Source of the DNA: Aquilaria yunnanensis
Lineage: Eukaryota; Streptophyta; Magnoliopsida; Malvales; Thymelaeaceae
Direction: 5' to 3'
NCBI GenBank assembly: GCA_039654915.1
Contig: CM077598.1
Coordinates: 74,800,041-74,864,040 of the forward strand
Length of the DNA stretch: 64,000 nt
Shown: in pieces, positions 1 through 11,800 of the stretch
How positions within the stretch are numbered: position 1 is the first letter of the stretch
Layout: every line of letters starts with the position of its first letter
The notes under the pieces: generated by a model
Seen by the model: only the letters and a program-made list of their open reading frames with translations
The model's database searches: none
What the model was told of the DNA's origin: nothing
Program-made: the position numbers and the translations under genes

Positions 1-837
1 CCGAATACCCTGCCACAACAACGGCCAGAAGAACTGGCGCTTCCCGGGAATAGGTGGAATCATGCACCTCGGGAGATAGCCTGAGAGCTCCGAGCCTCGG
101 CACGCCAGTAAAACTTGAGGACTCCATTCGCCCCCCAAGGTTGTGAACAACGCGCCTTCGGAAAAGTGGCACCAGACATTGCTGCCCGAATATGATATCC
201 CCGAAGGCGGAACCCCCTGGAACTGGGAACCCCCGAACTGAGGGTAGGCTTCCCGAAGAGGCTCTGTCCGAACTAGAGGACGACCTCGCCCAGGGACCTC
301 GGGAGTACGGCAGGCGCATTTAAGGAAGCATTTAAGGAAGCCTCTGACACGTCCCACCACAGACGTAAAAAGTCGCCCTGACGCGCAGACGCCATCAGAA
401 TCATATCATGGCCCGTCTCAGCACAAGGCTCGAGGCCATCTAGTTACCAACTATCTGTCCCCTACGCCCAGACGTTCAGGAGCATCCAACCGCACGCGTG
501 TCATGATCTGAACGGGCTAGGTATTCCTATATATACAGGAAATAAATACTTGACAGGAGGTTGGCAGGCCGGAGATACAGCTCCCATACTCTGAGAAAAG
601 ACCAGGCGAGACTTTTCTGCCTTTCTCTTTGAGCTAGTGACTTTCTCCTTCTTCCGGCCACCACTGACTTGGGCGTCGGAGGCTCCCCCCCCGGAAAAAC
701 ACTCCGGGGGCCTCCTGACCCTGTTTCTCAGTTTTCCAGGTACTCTCCTAGAGGCGATCCACCTTCCAGGCGTTCTTCCTCCTAGAAGTCTCCTCAACAG
801 TCATCATGACTCACAACGATGAGGCCCTGGGCCATCA
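1..837 (+). repeat. Tat-A LTR, array unit 1 (left 30 bp outside window)
   Basis: This is the first of four Tat-A LTRs. By alignment with the next copy (offset 3388 bp) the LTR would begin 30 bp left of the window, and it ends with CCATCA at 837, directly before the primer site. A TATA box (TATATATA) lies at 528-535. A degenerate G-box (CACGCGTGTC) lies about 30 bp upstream of it. A GC-rich stem-loop lies at 678-715. The gag start codon (806) lies inside the LTR, downstream of the TATA box. The sequence is nearly identical to the LTRs of units 2 and 3 but clearly diverged from the LTR at 17041. Confidence 0.9.
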
Positions 838-3248
838 TTTGGCGCCGTCTGTGGGAACCCGCTCGCAGATTGCCGTCGTTGAGACTCGGCGTTCTAAGGA
901 CAAGGGACTCCCAAGGTCCTCGTCCGCGCCTGAGATACAACCGGCTGCTGAGCAGACACTCCCAGAGACTTCTACGCCCGAGGAGGACCGCCCTCTGGTA
1001 ATCACCATGAGCTTCTTGAGGGACTTTCAGCGCTCGGTCGTTGCTGAAATGACTCAGCAGATCGACCGAAGATGGCCACAGCAGTCACAGGCCCAGAAAC
1101 CCTCCTCATCAACACGCCCTCGGGAGAGAAGCCCCAAGTCTACACACCGCAGTTCAGAAAGTGGAGATCCTCGCGGAGAATCATCCACAGAAGATATAGC
1201 CCTCGGGAAACGGCCTGTGGGACAAACCGGGTCCAAGCGACCGAGAGTCTCACAGCGAAGCAGTTCATCGCCCGAGGCGAGGGCCCTGCCCCTCCACGCC
1301 GAACTCGCTCCCCGAAAAGGCGCCGTCGATCACCCTCCCGCGAAAATGGTCCTAGCGCCACTGCGCTTATGGAAAGGATATTGGCACGGCTGGACAGAGT
1401 GGAAAAGCAACTGACCAGAAAACCCGTTTGGGACAGGCTGTCGGGGGCGTTATGCGAAGATGGCTCCCCGTTTATTCGCACCGTCGTTGAGGCAGCTATG
1501 CCAGGCGACTTCAGAGTGCCTAGGCTGGAGATCTATGATGGCCGGACTGATCCACAGGCCCATCTGACGAAGTACAGGCGGAGCATGATAATGCACGGAG
1601 CTGATGACGCTACCATGTGCAAATGCTTTGAAGTCACCCTCACGGGCCGAGCAACAGCATGGTACAATTCGTTGCCCCCAGGGACTATCACTGAGTTTCA
1701 GGAGTTGTCCACAGCCTTTACCCAGCAGTTCATTGGGAGCAGGCCGACGGCCAAAATGCCTGTACAGATGTTCGACATAGAGCAGAGAAACGGAGAGACG
1801 ATCCGAGACTATGTCGAACGATTCAACAGGGAAGCACTCAGCGTCCCGGACTTCCGGCCCGAAATCCGCATCCTCGCTATGACACGGGGCCTTCGGCGTG
1901 ACTCACAGCTGTTCTACGAGTTCTCAAAGGACCCCCCGGAGACCCTCAGAGAATTTTACCGAAGGGCAGAGCAGCACATGACAGCCGAGGAATTGAGGAT
2001 GGCGGGGCCGAAGTCTGATCATCACCGCGCCGAAGGGTCTAGCCAGCAAGCTCGGTATCTTTCTGAACACACAGGTCGACCACGGTGAATGCGAGGAAAG
2101 AAACCTCAAAGTTTCACACCCTTGAGCACGACACGGACCAACATTCTCATGGCGCTGGAAAGGCAAGGGACGCAGATTCGGCGGCCAAAGGCCATGGCCG
2201 CCGATAATAAGAAGAATGCCAAGAAGTTCTGCCAGTTTCATCGTGACCACGGTCATGACACCGAAGACTGCTTCCAGCTGAAGAAGTACATAGAGTCGCT
2301 GATCAAACAGGGCCAACTTCACAAATACCTGCGGATGCCCTCCCCAAAAGGCAGAAAAGAGGAGGAAGAGAGGGCCGAAAACGAGGACTATGACTCCGAC
2401 ATGCGGAGAAACAGAAGTCCAAAAAGGCGCCTTCCACCTCCAGTAGGGGTCATCCAAACCATCACCACGGGGCTCCCATCCTCGGAAAGAAAGCGGAAGG
2501 CCAGAGAAATTGCAGTTATGGAGTATCAAAGTCCATCAAAGAAACTGGCTCGCAAAGATGGCTCCACCGTCGTCTTCCCCCACGACGACCCGCTGCTGAT
2601 AATGGCGAGAATAGGGAACTGGGACGTCAAGAGAGTGGTGCTTGATGATGGCTCAAATGCTGACGTCCTATTCTCGCACTTACTGCCGAGCTTGGGCATC
2701 TCCAGCAGCGAGCTTAAACCTGTCACCACGCCCACCTTCGGCATTGCGCCATCCGAACTACCCGTCCTCGGATGGATCGACCTCCCCTTGATGATGAAAG
2801 GCACTTCGGTAGACGGAGCAGCTGAGTTGTATGCATCCACAATGGCAAGATTCATCGTCATGGACGTCCTGTCTTCGTACAACGCCATCCTCGGAAGGCA
2901 GACTCAGGGGAACCTGCACATTCGCCCCGATGTGAAGTACTTGACTGTCACATTCGCCACCAAGGATGGAGATGCAGAGGTCTTCATCGACCAAGCCGAG
3001 GTAAGAAAGGTGTTTGTAAAAGCTTGAAAGGCTCCGGCAAACAACTCTACACAAACGGTGGAGGCAAAGGCACAGGAGAAAGGCAAAGAAGGAGATCCCG
3101 CAGAAGCAGAAACGGAAGCAGTAGATCTTGTCCCAGGACAATCTACCCGAATAGGGAAGAGCTTGGCCAAAGGTGATAAGGAAAATCTTGTATCCTTTCT
3201 GCTGGAAAATAAAGATCTGTTTGCCTACTCGCCGAAAGACATGCCAGG
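806..3248 (+). pseudogene. Tat-A gag-protease, unit 1, truncated before reverse transcriptase
   Basis: Encodes the structural Gag and the aspartic protease of a Tat-lineage Ty3/gypsy element. The frame opens at ATG 806 inside the LTR and runs through the primer site. A 1-nt loss near 1288 shifts it to the frame that holds the capsid-like part (1300-2085). TGA at 2086-2088 stops it just before the zinc-knuckle part, where C, H, H and C can be seen (CQFHRDHGHDTEDC). The protease has LDDGSNADVLF in place of the usual DTG-type motif. A second TGA lies at 3025-3027, where the unit-3 copy reads KTRKA. The frame ends at 3248 in the linker before reverse transcriptase, where inverted LTR sequence is joined on. 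The copy cannot make polymerase. Confidence 0.9.
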
Positions 3249-3358
3249 TGATGGCCCAGGGCCTCATCGTTGTGAGTCATGATGACTGTTGAGGAGACTT
3301 CTAGGAGGAAGAACGCCTGGAAGGTGGATCGCCTCAAGGAGAGTACCTGGAAAACTGG
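3249..3358 (-). repeat. Inverted 110-bp LTR tip at unit 1/2 junction
   Basis: Reverse complement of the last ~110 bp of the Tat-A LTR. It starts exactly at the LTR terminus (TGATGGCCC, complement of GGGCCATCA) and runs back to the AAAACTG segment. It then abuts the forward LTR start TGATAGCC at 3359. The upstream side is cut in the protease/reverse-transcriptase linker. The same structure occurs at 6638-6747, so it formed before the unit was duplicated. Confidence 0.9.
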
Positions 3359-4225
3359 TGATAGCCAAAGGCTGTCGCCTCAATCTGGCCGAATACCCTG
3401 CCACAACAACGGCCAGAAGAACTGGCGCTTCCCGGGAATAGGTGGAATCATGCACCTCGGGAGATAGCCTGAGAGCTCCGAGCCTCGGCACGCCAGTAAA
3501 ACTTGAGGACTCCATTCGCCCCCCAAGGTTGTGAACAACGCGCCTTCGGAAAAGTGGCACCAGACATTGCTGCCCGAATATGATATCCCCGAAGGCGGAA
3601 CCCCCTGGAACTGGGAACCCCCGAACTGAGGGTAGGCTTCCCGAAGAGGCTCTGTCCGAACTAGAGGACGACCTCGCCCAGGGACCTCGGGAGTACGGCA
3701 GGCGCATTTAAGGAAGCATTTAAGGAAGCCTCTGACACGTCCCACCACAGACGTAAAAAGTCGCCCTGACGCGCAGACGCCATCAGAATCATATCATGGC
3801 CCGTCTCAGCACAAGGCTCGAGGCCATCTAGTTACCAACTATCTGTCCCCTACGCCCAGACGTTCAGGAGCATCCAACCGCACGCGTGTCATGATCTGAA
3901 CGGGCTAGGTATTCCTATATATACAGGAAATAAATACTTGACAGGAGGTTGGCAGGCCGGAGATACAGCTCCCATACTCTGAGAAAAGACCAGGCGAGAC
4001 TTTTCTGCCTTTCTCTTTGAGCTAGTGACTTTCTCCTTCTTCCGGCCACCACTGACTTGGGCGTCGGAGGCTCCCCCCCCGGAAAAACACTCCGGGGGCC
4101 TCCTGACCCTGTTTCTCAGTTTTCCAGGTACTCTCCTAGAGGCGATCCACCTTCCAGGCGTTCTTCCTCCTAGAAGTCTCCTCAACAGTCATCATGACTC
4201 ACAACGATGAGGCCCTGGGCCATCA
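3359..4225 (+). repeat. Tat-A LTR, array unit 2
   Basis: 867-bp LTR from TGATAGCC to CCATCA. It is virtually identical to unit 1 and to the LTR at 6748. No polypurine tract precedes it; the inverted LTR tip does. So this LTR was not placed here as the 3' LTR of a normally reverse-transcribed element. Confidence 0.93.
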
Positions 4226-6637
4226 TTTGGCGCCGTCTGTGGGAACCCGCTCGCAGATTGCCGTCGTTGAGACTCGGCGTTCTAAGGACAAGGGACTCCC
4301 AAGGTCCTCGTCCGCGCCTGAGATACAACCGGCTGCTGAGCAGACACTCCCAGAGACTTCTACGCCCGAGGAGGACCGCCCTCTGGTAATCACCATGAGC
4401 TTCTTGAGGGACTTTCAGCGCTCGGTCGTTGCTGAAATGACTCAGCAGATCGACCGAAGATGGCCACAGCAGTCACAGGCCCAGAAACCCTCCTCATCAA
4501 CACGCCCTCGGGAGAGAAGCCCCAAGTCTACACACCGCAGTTCAGAAAGTGGAGATCCTCGCGGAGAATCATCCACAGAAGATATAGCCCTCGGGAAACG
4601 GCCTGTGGGACAAACCGGGTCCAAGCGACCGAGAGTCTCACAGCGAAGCAGTTCATCGCCCGAGGCGAGGGCCCTGCCCCTCCACGCCGAACTCGCTCCC
4701 CGAAAAGGCGCCGTCGATCACCCTCCCGCGAAAATGGTCCTAGCGCCACTGCGCTTATGGAAAGGATATTGGCACGGCTGGACAGAGTGGAAAAGCAACT
4801 GACCAGAAAACCCGTTTGGGACAGGCTGTCGGGGGCGTTATGCGAAGATGGCTCCCCGTTTATTCGCACCGTCGTTGAGGCAGCTATGCCAGGCGACTTC
4901 AGAGTGCCTAGGCTGGAGATCTATGATGGCCGGACTGATCCACAGGCCCATCTGACGAAGTACAGGCGGAGCATGATAATGCACGGAGCTGATGACGCTA
5001 CCATGTGCAAATGCTTTGAATTCACCCTCACGGGCCCAGCAACAGCATGGTACAATTCGTTGCCCCCAGGGACTATCACTGAGTTTCAGGAGTTGTCCAC
5101 AGCCTTTACCCAGCAGTTCATTGGGAGCAGGCCGACGGCCAAAATGCCTGTACAGATGTTCGACATAGAGCAGAGAAACGGAGAGACGATCCGAGACTAT
5201 GTCGAACGATTCAACAGGGAAGCACTCAGCGTCCCGGACTTCCGGCCCGAAATCCGCATCCTCGCTATGACACGGGGCCTTCGGCGTGACTCACAGCTGT
5301 TCTACGAGTTCTCAAAGGACCCCCCGGAGACCCTCAGAGAATTTTACCGAAGGGCAGAGCAGCACATGACAGCCGAGGAATTGAGGATGGCGGGGCCGAA
5401 GTCTGATCATCACCGCGCCGAAGGGTCTAGCCAGCAAGCTCGGTATCTTTCTGAACACACAGGTCGACCACGGTGAATGGCGAGGAAAGAAACCTCAAAG
5501 TTTCACACCCTTGAGCACGACACGGACCAACATTCTCATGGCGCTGGAAAGGCAAGGGACGCAGATTCGGCGGCCAAAGGCCATGGCCGCCGATAATAAG
5601 AAGAATGCCAAGAAGTTCTGCCAGTTTCATCGTGACCACGGTCATGACACCGAAGACTGCTTCCAGCTGAAGAAGTACATAGAGTCGCTGATCAAACAGG
5701 GCCAACTTCACAAATACCTGCGGATGCCCTCCCCAAAAGGCAGAAAAGAGGAGGAAGAGAGGGCCGAAAACGAGGACTATGACTCCGACATGCGGAGAAA
5801 CAGAAGTCCAAAAAGGCGCCTTCCACCTCCAGTAGGGGTCATCCAAACCATCACCACGGGGCTCCCATCCTCGGAAAGAAAGCGGAAGGCCAGAGAAATT
5901 GCAGTTATGGAGTATCAAAGTCCATCAAAGAAACTGGCTCGCAAAGATGGCTCCACCGTCGTCTTCCCCCACGACGACCCGCTGCTGATAATGGCGAGAA
6001 TAGGGAACTGGGACGTCAAGAGAGTGGTGCTTGATGATGGCTCAAATGCTGACGTCCTATTCTCGCACTTACTGCCGAGCTTGGGCATCTCCAGCAGCGA
6101 GCTTAAACCTGTCACCACGCCCACCTTCGGCATTGCGCCATCCGAACTACCCGTCCTCGGATGGATCGACCTCCCCTTGATGATGAAAGGCACTTCGGTA
6201 GATGGAGCAGCTGAGTTGTATGCATCCACAATGGCAAGATTCATCGTCATGGACGTCCTGTCTTCGTACAACGCCATCCTCGGAAGGCAGACTCAGGGGA
6301 ACCTGCACATTCGCCCCGATGTGAAGTACTTGACTGTCACATTCGCCACCAAGGATGGAGATGCAGAGGTCTTCATCGACCAAGCCGAGGTAAGAAAGGT
6401 GTTTGTAAAAGCTTGAAAGGCTCCGGCAAACAACTCTACACAAACGGTGGAGGCAAAGGCACAGGAGAAAGGCAAAGAAGGAGATCCCGCAGAAGCAGAA
6501 ACGGAAGCAGTAGATCTTGTCCCAGGACAATCTACCCGAATAGGGAAGAGCTTGGCCAAAGGTGATAAGGAAAATCTTGTATCCTTTCTGCTGGAAAATA
6601 AAGATCTGTTTGCCTACTCGCCGAAAGACATGCCAGG
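4194..6637 (+). pseudogene. Tat-A gag-protease, unit 2, truncated
   Basis: Near-duplicate of the unit 1 gene. It has the same start inside the LTR (4194), the same 1-nt loss in the gag N-terminal part, the same TGA before the zinc knuckle (5474-5476) and the same late TGA (6414-6416). It also has a private 1-nt insertion near 5479, just after the first TGA, which puts the zinc knuckle and protease in a third frame (visible from about 5511). Capsid-like sequence, zinc knuckle and the LDDGSNADVLF protease motif are all recognisable. It ends at 6637 where the second inverted LTR tip begins. The shared lesions show that units 1 and 2 copy each other rather than unit 3. Confidence 0.9.
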
Positions 6638-6747
6638 TGATGGCCCAGGGCCTCATCGTTGTGAGTCATGATGACTGTTGAGGAGACTTCTAGGAGGAAG
6701 AACGCCTGGAAGGTAGATCGCCTCAAGGAGAGTACCTGGAAAACTGG
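6638..6747 (-). repeat. Inverted 110-bp LTR tip at unit 2/3 junction
   Basis: Same structure as at 3249-3358 with at least one substitution (a G to A). It joins the truncated protease-linker of unit 2 to the 5' LTR of the full-length element. Its outer end is again the exact LTR terminus. Confidence 0.9.
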
Positions 6748-7614
6748 TGATAGCCAAAGGCTGTCGCCTCAATCTGGCCGAATACCCTGCCACAACAACG
6801 GCCAGAAGAACTGGCGCTTCCCGGGAATAGGTGGAATCATGCACCTCGGGAGATAGCCTGAGAGCTCCGAGCCTCGGCACGCCAGTAAAACTTGAGGACT
6901 CCATTCGCCCCCCAAGGTTGTGAACAACGCGCCTTCGGAAAAGTGGCACCAGACATTGCTGCCCGAATATGATATCCCCGAAGGCGGAACCCCCTGGAAC
7001 TGGGAACCCCCGAACTGAGGGTAGGCTTCCCGAAGAGGCTCTGTCCGAACTAGAGGACGACCTCGCCCAGGGACCTCGGGAGTACGGCAGGCGCATTTAA
7101 GGAAGCATTTAAGGAAGCCTCTGACACGTCCCACCACAGACGTAAAAAGTCGCCCTGACGCGCAGACGCCATCAGAATCATATCATGGCCCGTCTCAGCA
7201 CAAGGCTCGAGGCCATCTAGTTACCAACTATCTGTCCCCTACGCCCAGACGTTCAGGAGCATCCAACCGCACGCGTGTCATGATCTGAACGGGCTAGGTA
7301 TTCCTATATATACAGGAAATAAATACTTGACAGGAGGTTGGCAGGCCGGAGATACAGCTCCCATACTCTGAGAAAAGACCAGGCTAGACTTTTCTGCCTT
7401 TCTCTTTGAGCTAGTGACTTTCTCCTTCTTCCGGCCACCACTGACTTGGGCGTCGGAGGCTCCCCCCCCGGAAAAACACTCCGGGGGCCTCCTGACCCTG
7501 TTTCTCAGTTTTCCAGGTACTCTCCTAGAGGCGATCCACCTTCCAGGCGTTCTTCCTCCTAGAAGTCTCCTCAACAGTCATCATGACTCACAACGATGAG
7601 GCCCTGGGCCATCA
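6748..7614 (+). repeat. Tat-A 5' LTR of the full-length element (unit 3)
   Basis: 867 bp, TGATAGCC to CCATCA. TATA box at 7305-7312, and the upstream G-box is degenerate as in units 1 and 2. By eye it differs from the unit 2 LTR at about one site, but from the 3' LTR at about 40 sites. Confidence 0.93.
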
Positions 7615-8865
7615 TTTGGCGCCGTCTGTGGGAACCCGCTCGCAGATTGCCGTCGTTGAGACTCGGCGTTCTAAGGACAAGGGACTCCCAAGGTCCTCGT
7701 CCGCGCCTGAGATACAACCGGCTGCTGAGCAGACAATCCCAGAGACTTCTACGCCCGAGGAGGACCGCCCTCTGGTAATCACCATGAGCTTCTTGAGGGA
7801 CTTTCAGCGCTCGGTCGTTGCTGAAATGACTCAGCAGATCGACCGAAGATGGCCACAGCAGTCGCAGGCCCAGAAACCCTCCTCATCAACACGCCCTCGG
7901 GAGAGAAGCCCAAGTCTACACACCGCAGTTCAGAAAGTGGAGATCCTCGCGGAGAATCATCCACAGAAGATATAGCCCTCGGGAAACGGCCTGTGGGACA
8001 AACCGGGTCCAAGCGACCGAGAGTCTCACAGCGAAGCAGTTCGTCGCCTGAGGCGAGGGCCCTGACCCCTCCGCGCCGAACTCGCTCCCCGAAAAGGCGC
8101 CGTCGATCACCCTCCCGCGAAAATGGTCCTAGCGCCACTGCGCTTATGGAAAGGATATTGGCACGGCTGGACAGAGTGGAAAAGCAAGTGACCAGAAAAC
8201 CCGTTTGGGACAGGCTGTCGGGGGCGTTATGCGAAGATGGCTCCCCGTTTATTCGCACCGTCGTTGAGGCAGCTATGCCAGGCGACTTCAGAGTGCCTAG
8301 GCTGGAGATCTATGATGGCCGGACTGATCCACAGGCCCATCTGACGAAGTACAGGCGGAGCATGATAATGCACGGAGCTGATGACGCTACCATGTGCAAA
8401 TGCTTTGAAGTCACCCTCACGGGCCCAGCAACAGCATGGTACAATTCGTTGCCCCCAGGGACTATCACTGAGTTTCAGGAGTTGTCCACAGCCTTTACCC
8501 AGCAGTTCATTGGGAGCAGGCCGACGGCCAAAATGCCTGTACAGATGTTTGACATAGAGCAGAGAAACGGAGAGACGATCCGAGACTATGTCGAACGATT
8601 CAACAGGGAAGCACTCAGCGTCCCGGACTTCCGGCCCGAAATCCGCATCCTCGCTATGACACGGGGCCTTCGGCGTGACTCACAGCTGTTCTACGAGTTC
8701 TCAAAGGACCCCCCGAAGACCCTCGGAGAATTTTACCGAAGGGCAGAGCAGCACATGACAGCCGAGGAATTGAGGATGGCGGGGCCGAAGTCTGATCATC
8801 ACCGCGCCGAAGGGTCCAGCCAGCAAGCTCGGTATCTTTCTGAACACACAGGTCGACCACGGTGA
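7583..8865 (+). pseudogene. Tat-A gag N-terminal part, unit 3 (frameshift and stop)
   Basis: Structural Gag of the full-length element. It begins at ATG 7583 inside the LTR (MTHNDEALGHH) and reads through the primer site. A 1-nt deletion near 7910 (GCCCAAG against GCCCCAAG in units 1 and 2) breaks the first frame. The capsid-like part continues in the +1 frame (visible from 7849) and contains the conserved stretch FEVTLTGPATAWYNSLP. It ends at TGA 8863-8865. Relatives in this window read through the equivalent point as RPRRM, so an arginine codon became a stop. The downstream polyprotein is in the same frame after that TGA. Basic, serine-rich linker sequence (RSPKRRRRSPS) precedes the capsid part. 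Either readthrough of the TGA or re-initiation at the ATG that follows it would be needed to express the rest. Confidence 0.88.
7615..7634 (+). other. Primer-binding site, Tat-A
   Basis: TTTGGCGCCGTCTGTGGGAA follows the LTR terminus directly. TGG pairs with the CCA end of a tRNA. The same site lies at 838 and 4226, at 23537 (TTTGGTGCC, Tat-B) and, inverted, at 48568-48585 (Tat-C). I did not determine the tRNA species. The site is also read as codons (LAPSVGT) by the gag frame. Confidence 0.8.
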
Positions 8866-11800
8866 ATGCGAGGAAAGAAACCTCAAAGTTTCACACCCTT
8901 GAGCACGACACGGACCAACATTCTCATGGCGCTGGAAAGGCAAGGGACGCAGATTCGGCGGCCAAAGGCCATGGCCGCCGATAATAAGAAGAATGCCAAG
9001 AAGTTCTGCCAGTTTCATCGCGACCACGGTCATGACACCGAAGACTGCTTCCAGCTGAAGAAGTACATAGAGTCGCTGATCAAACAGGGCCAACTTCGCA
9101 AGTATCTGCGGATGCCCTCCCCTAAAGGCAGAAAAGAGGAGGAAGAGAGGGCCGAAAACGAGGACTATGACTCCGACAGGCGGAGAAACAGAAGTCCAAA
9201 AAGGCGCCTCCCACCTCCAGTAGGGGTCATCCAAACCATCACCACGGGGCTCCCATCCTCGGAAAGAAAGCGGAAGGCCAGAGAAATTGCTGTTATGGAG
9301 TATCAAAGTCCATCAAAGAAATTGGCTCGCAAAGATGGCTCCACTGTCGTCTTCCCCCACGACGACCCGCTGCTGATAATGGCGAGAATAGGGAACTGGG
9401 ACGTCAAGAGAGTGTTGCTTGATGATGGCTCAAATGCTGACGTCCTATTCTCGCACTTACTGCCGAGCCTGGGCATCACCAGCAGCGAGCTGAAACCTGT
9501 CACCACGCCCACCTTCGGCGTTGGGCCATCCGAACTACCCGTCCTCGGATGGATCGACCTCCCTTTGATGATGAAAAGCACTTCGGTAGACGGAGCAGCT
9601 GAGTTGTACGCGTCCACAATGACAAGATTCATTGTCATGGATGTCCCGTCTTCGTACAATGCCATCCTTGGAAGGCAGACTCAGGGGAACCTGCACATTC
9701 GCCCCGATGTGAAGTACTTGACTGTCACATTCGCCACCAAGGATGGAGATGCAGAGGTCTTCATCGACCAAGCCGAGGTAAGAAAGGTGTTTGTAAAAAC
9801 ACGAAAGGCTCCGGCAAACAGCTCTACACAAACGGTGGAGGCAAAGGCGCAGGAGAAAGGCAAAGAAGGAGATCCCGCAGAAGCAGAAACGGAAGCAGTA
9901 GATCTTGTCCCAGGACAATCTACCCGAATAGGGAAGAGCTTGGCCAAAGGTGATAAGGAAAATCTTGTATCCTTTCTGCTAAAAAATAAAGATCTGTTTG
10001 CCTACTCGCCGAAAGACATGCCAGGAGTGAACCCTGGCATAATACAGCACAGCCTCAAAGTAAGCCCGGAAGCAAAACCTATCAGGCAAAAGAAACGAAG
10101 CATCTCAGCCCACAAAAGCAACTTTGTGAAAACCGAAGTCCAGCGCCTATTGGATGCTGAAGTTATCAGGGAGGTCAAATACCCCGAATGGTTAAGCAAC
10201 GTGGTCATCGCCACAAAAGAAGGTAGCAGCAAACTCCGGATGTGCATTGATTTCAGAAACTTGAACGATGCTTGCCCGAAAGACTCATTTCCCCTCCCGC
10301 CAATAGATCAACTGGTAGATTCAACGGCCGAATACGGGCACCTGAGCTTCCTAGATGCCTTCAGCGGCTACCATCAGATAAGGATGGACCCGGAAGATGA
10401 AGAGAAAACTGCCTTCATCACCGAGGGAGGAACGTACTGCTATATAAGAATGCCCTTCGGGCTGAAAAATGCAGGAGCCACCTACCAGAGACTGATGAAC
10501 AAGGTCTTTAAAGACCAAATGGGGAGAAACATGGAAGTATATGTTGACGATATGATAGTAAAAAGCAAGCTGCCCGGCTACCACGTTGCAGATTTGGAGG
10601 AAACCTTCCAAAAGCTCAGAGCCTTCGGGATTCGCCTTAACCCCGAGAAGTGTATGTTCGGGGTGACGTCGGGAAAATTCCTTGGGTACATGGTATCCGA
10701 AAGAGGCATCGACGCCAATCCTGAGAAGATTAAGGCTCTGCTTGAGTTCCGAACTCCTGCCACAGTGAAAGACGTGCAGAGACTAACCGGAAGAATAACC
10801 TCTCTGAGCAGGTTTATTTCCAGGTACGGAGATAGGTGTCGACCTTTCTTCAAAGTCCTCACAAAGGCAGCAAAGATGGAAGGCGACCTCGGAAGAAACA
10901 ATCATCTCTGGGAAGGAGATTGCCAAAAGGCCTGGGAAGAACTCAAAGTCTACCTGGCCAGCCTGCCGACTCTGCGGCAACCTCGGGAGGGAGAACCCCT
11001 CGTACTATACCTCGCCGTCACAGAAAAGGCCGTGAGCTCGGTCCTGATAAAAGAAGAAGGGCCGAAACAATGGCCGGTCTACTACGTCAGCAAGTCCTTG
11101 CACGGCGCCGAGGTCAGGTACCCTTTGCTTCAAAAAGCTATATACGCCTTGGTGCTTGCAGGAAGAAGGCTGCGACCATATTTCCAGGCTCACCCCATCA
11201 TCGTCCGAAGTAGTCTACCACTACGGGATGTCATGAAGAGAGTTGATCATTCGGGAAGGCTCTCCAAGTGGTGCATAGAGCTTGGCGAACACGAAATCAC
11301 GTATGAGCCTCGAAAGGCCATAAAAGCCCAAGCATTGGCAGATTTTATCGCCGAAATACCCACCACTGAGGAGAACCACTCAGATCCGAAAGAAGGGGAG
11401 CCAGAATGGACCTTGCATGTTGACGGAGCCTCGGGGTCCGAACACCAGGGAGCTGGAATAGTTATCAGAGGACCCGAAGGCCTAGAGGTGATGAAGGCTA
11501 TCAAGTTCAGCTTCAACGTCACCAATAATGTGGCTGAGTATGAAGCCCTCATAGCGGGATTACGCTTGGCCAGAAAGATTGGCGTGAGAAGCTTAAGGGC
11601 TCACAGCGATTCCCAGCTGGTAGTTCGGCAGACGGCAGGAGATTATGGGGCGAAGGACCCCATCTTGGCAAAATACCACGAGCTGGTAAGAAAACTCATC
11701 CAAGAGTTTGACGCCGTACGGATCGAAAATGTACCCCGGCGGAATAACACTGAGGCAGATTGCTTAGCAAAGTCCAAAACATACACCGAGGTGCTAGACC

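Noticed and set aside
501..797. 98-codon minus-strand frame recurring in each Tat-A LTR (also 3889, 7278, 17570)
   Set aside because: It repeats only because the LTR repeats. It has no homologue in the other Tat LTR families here and overlaps the sense promoter and stem-loop.
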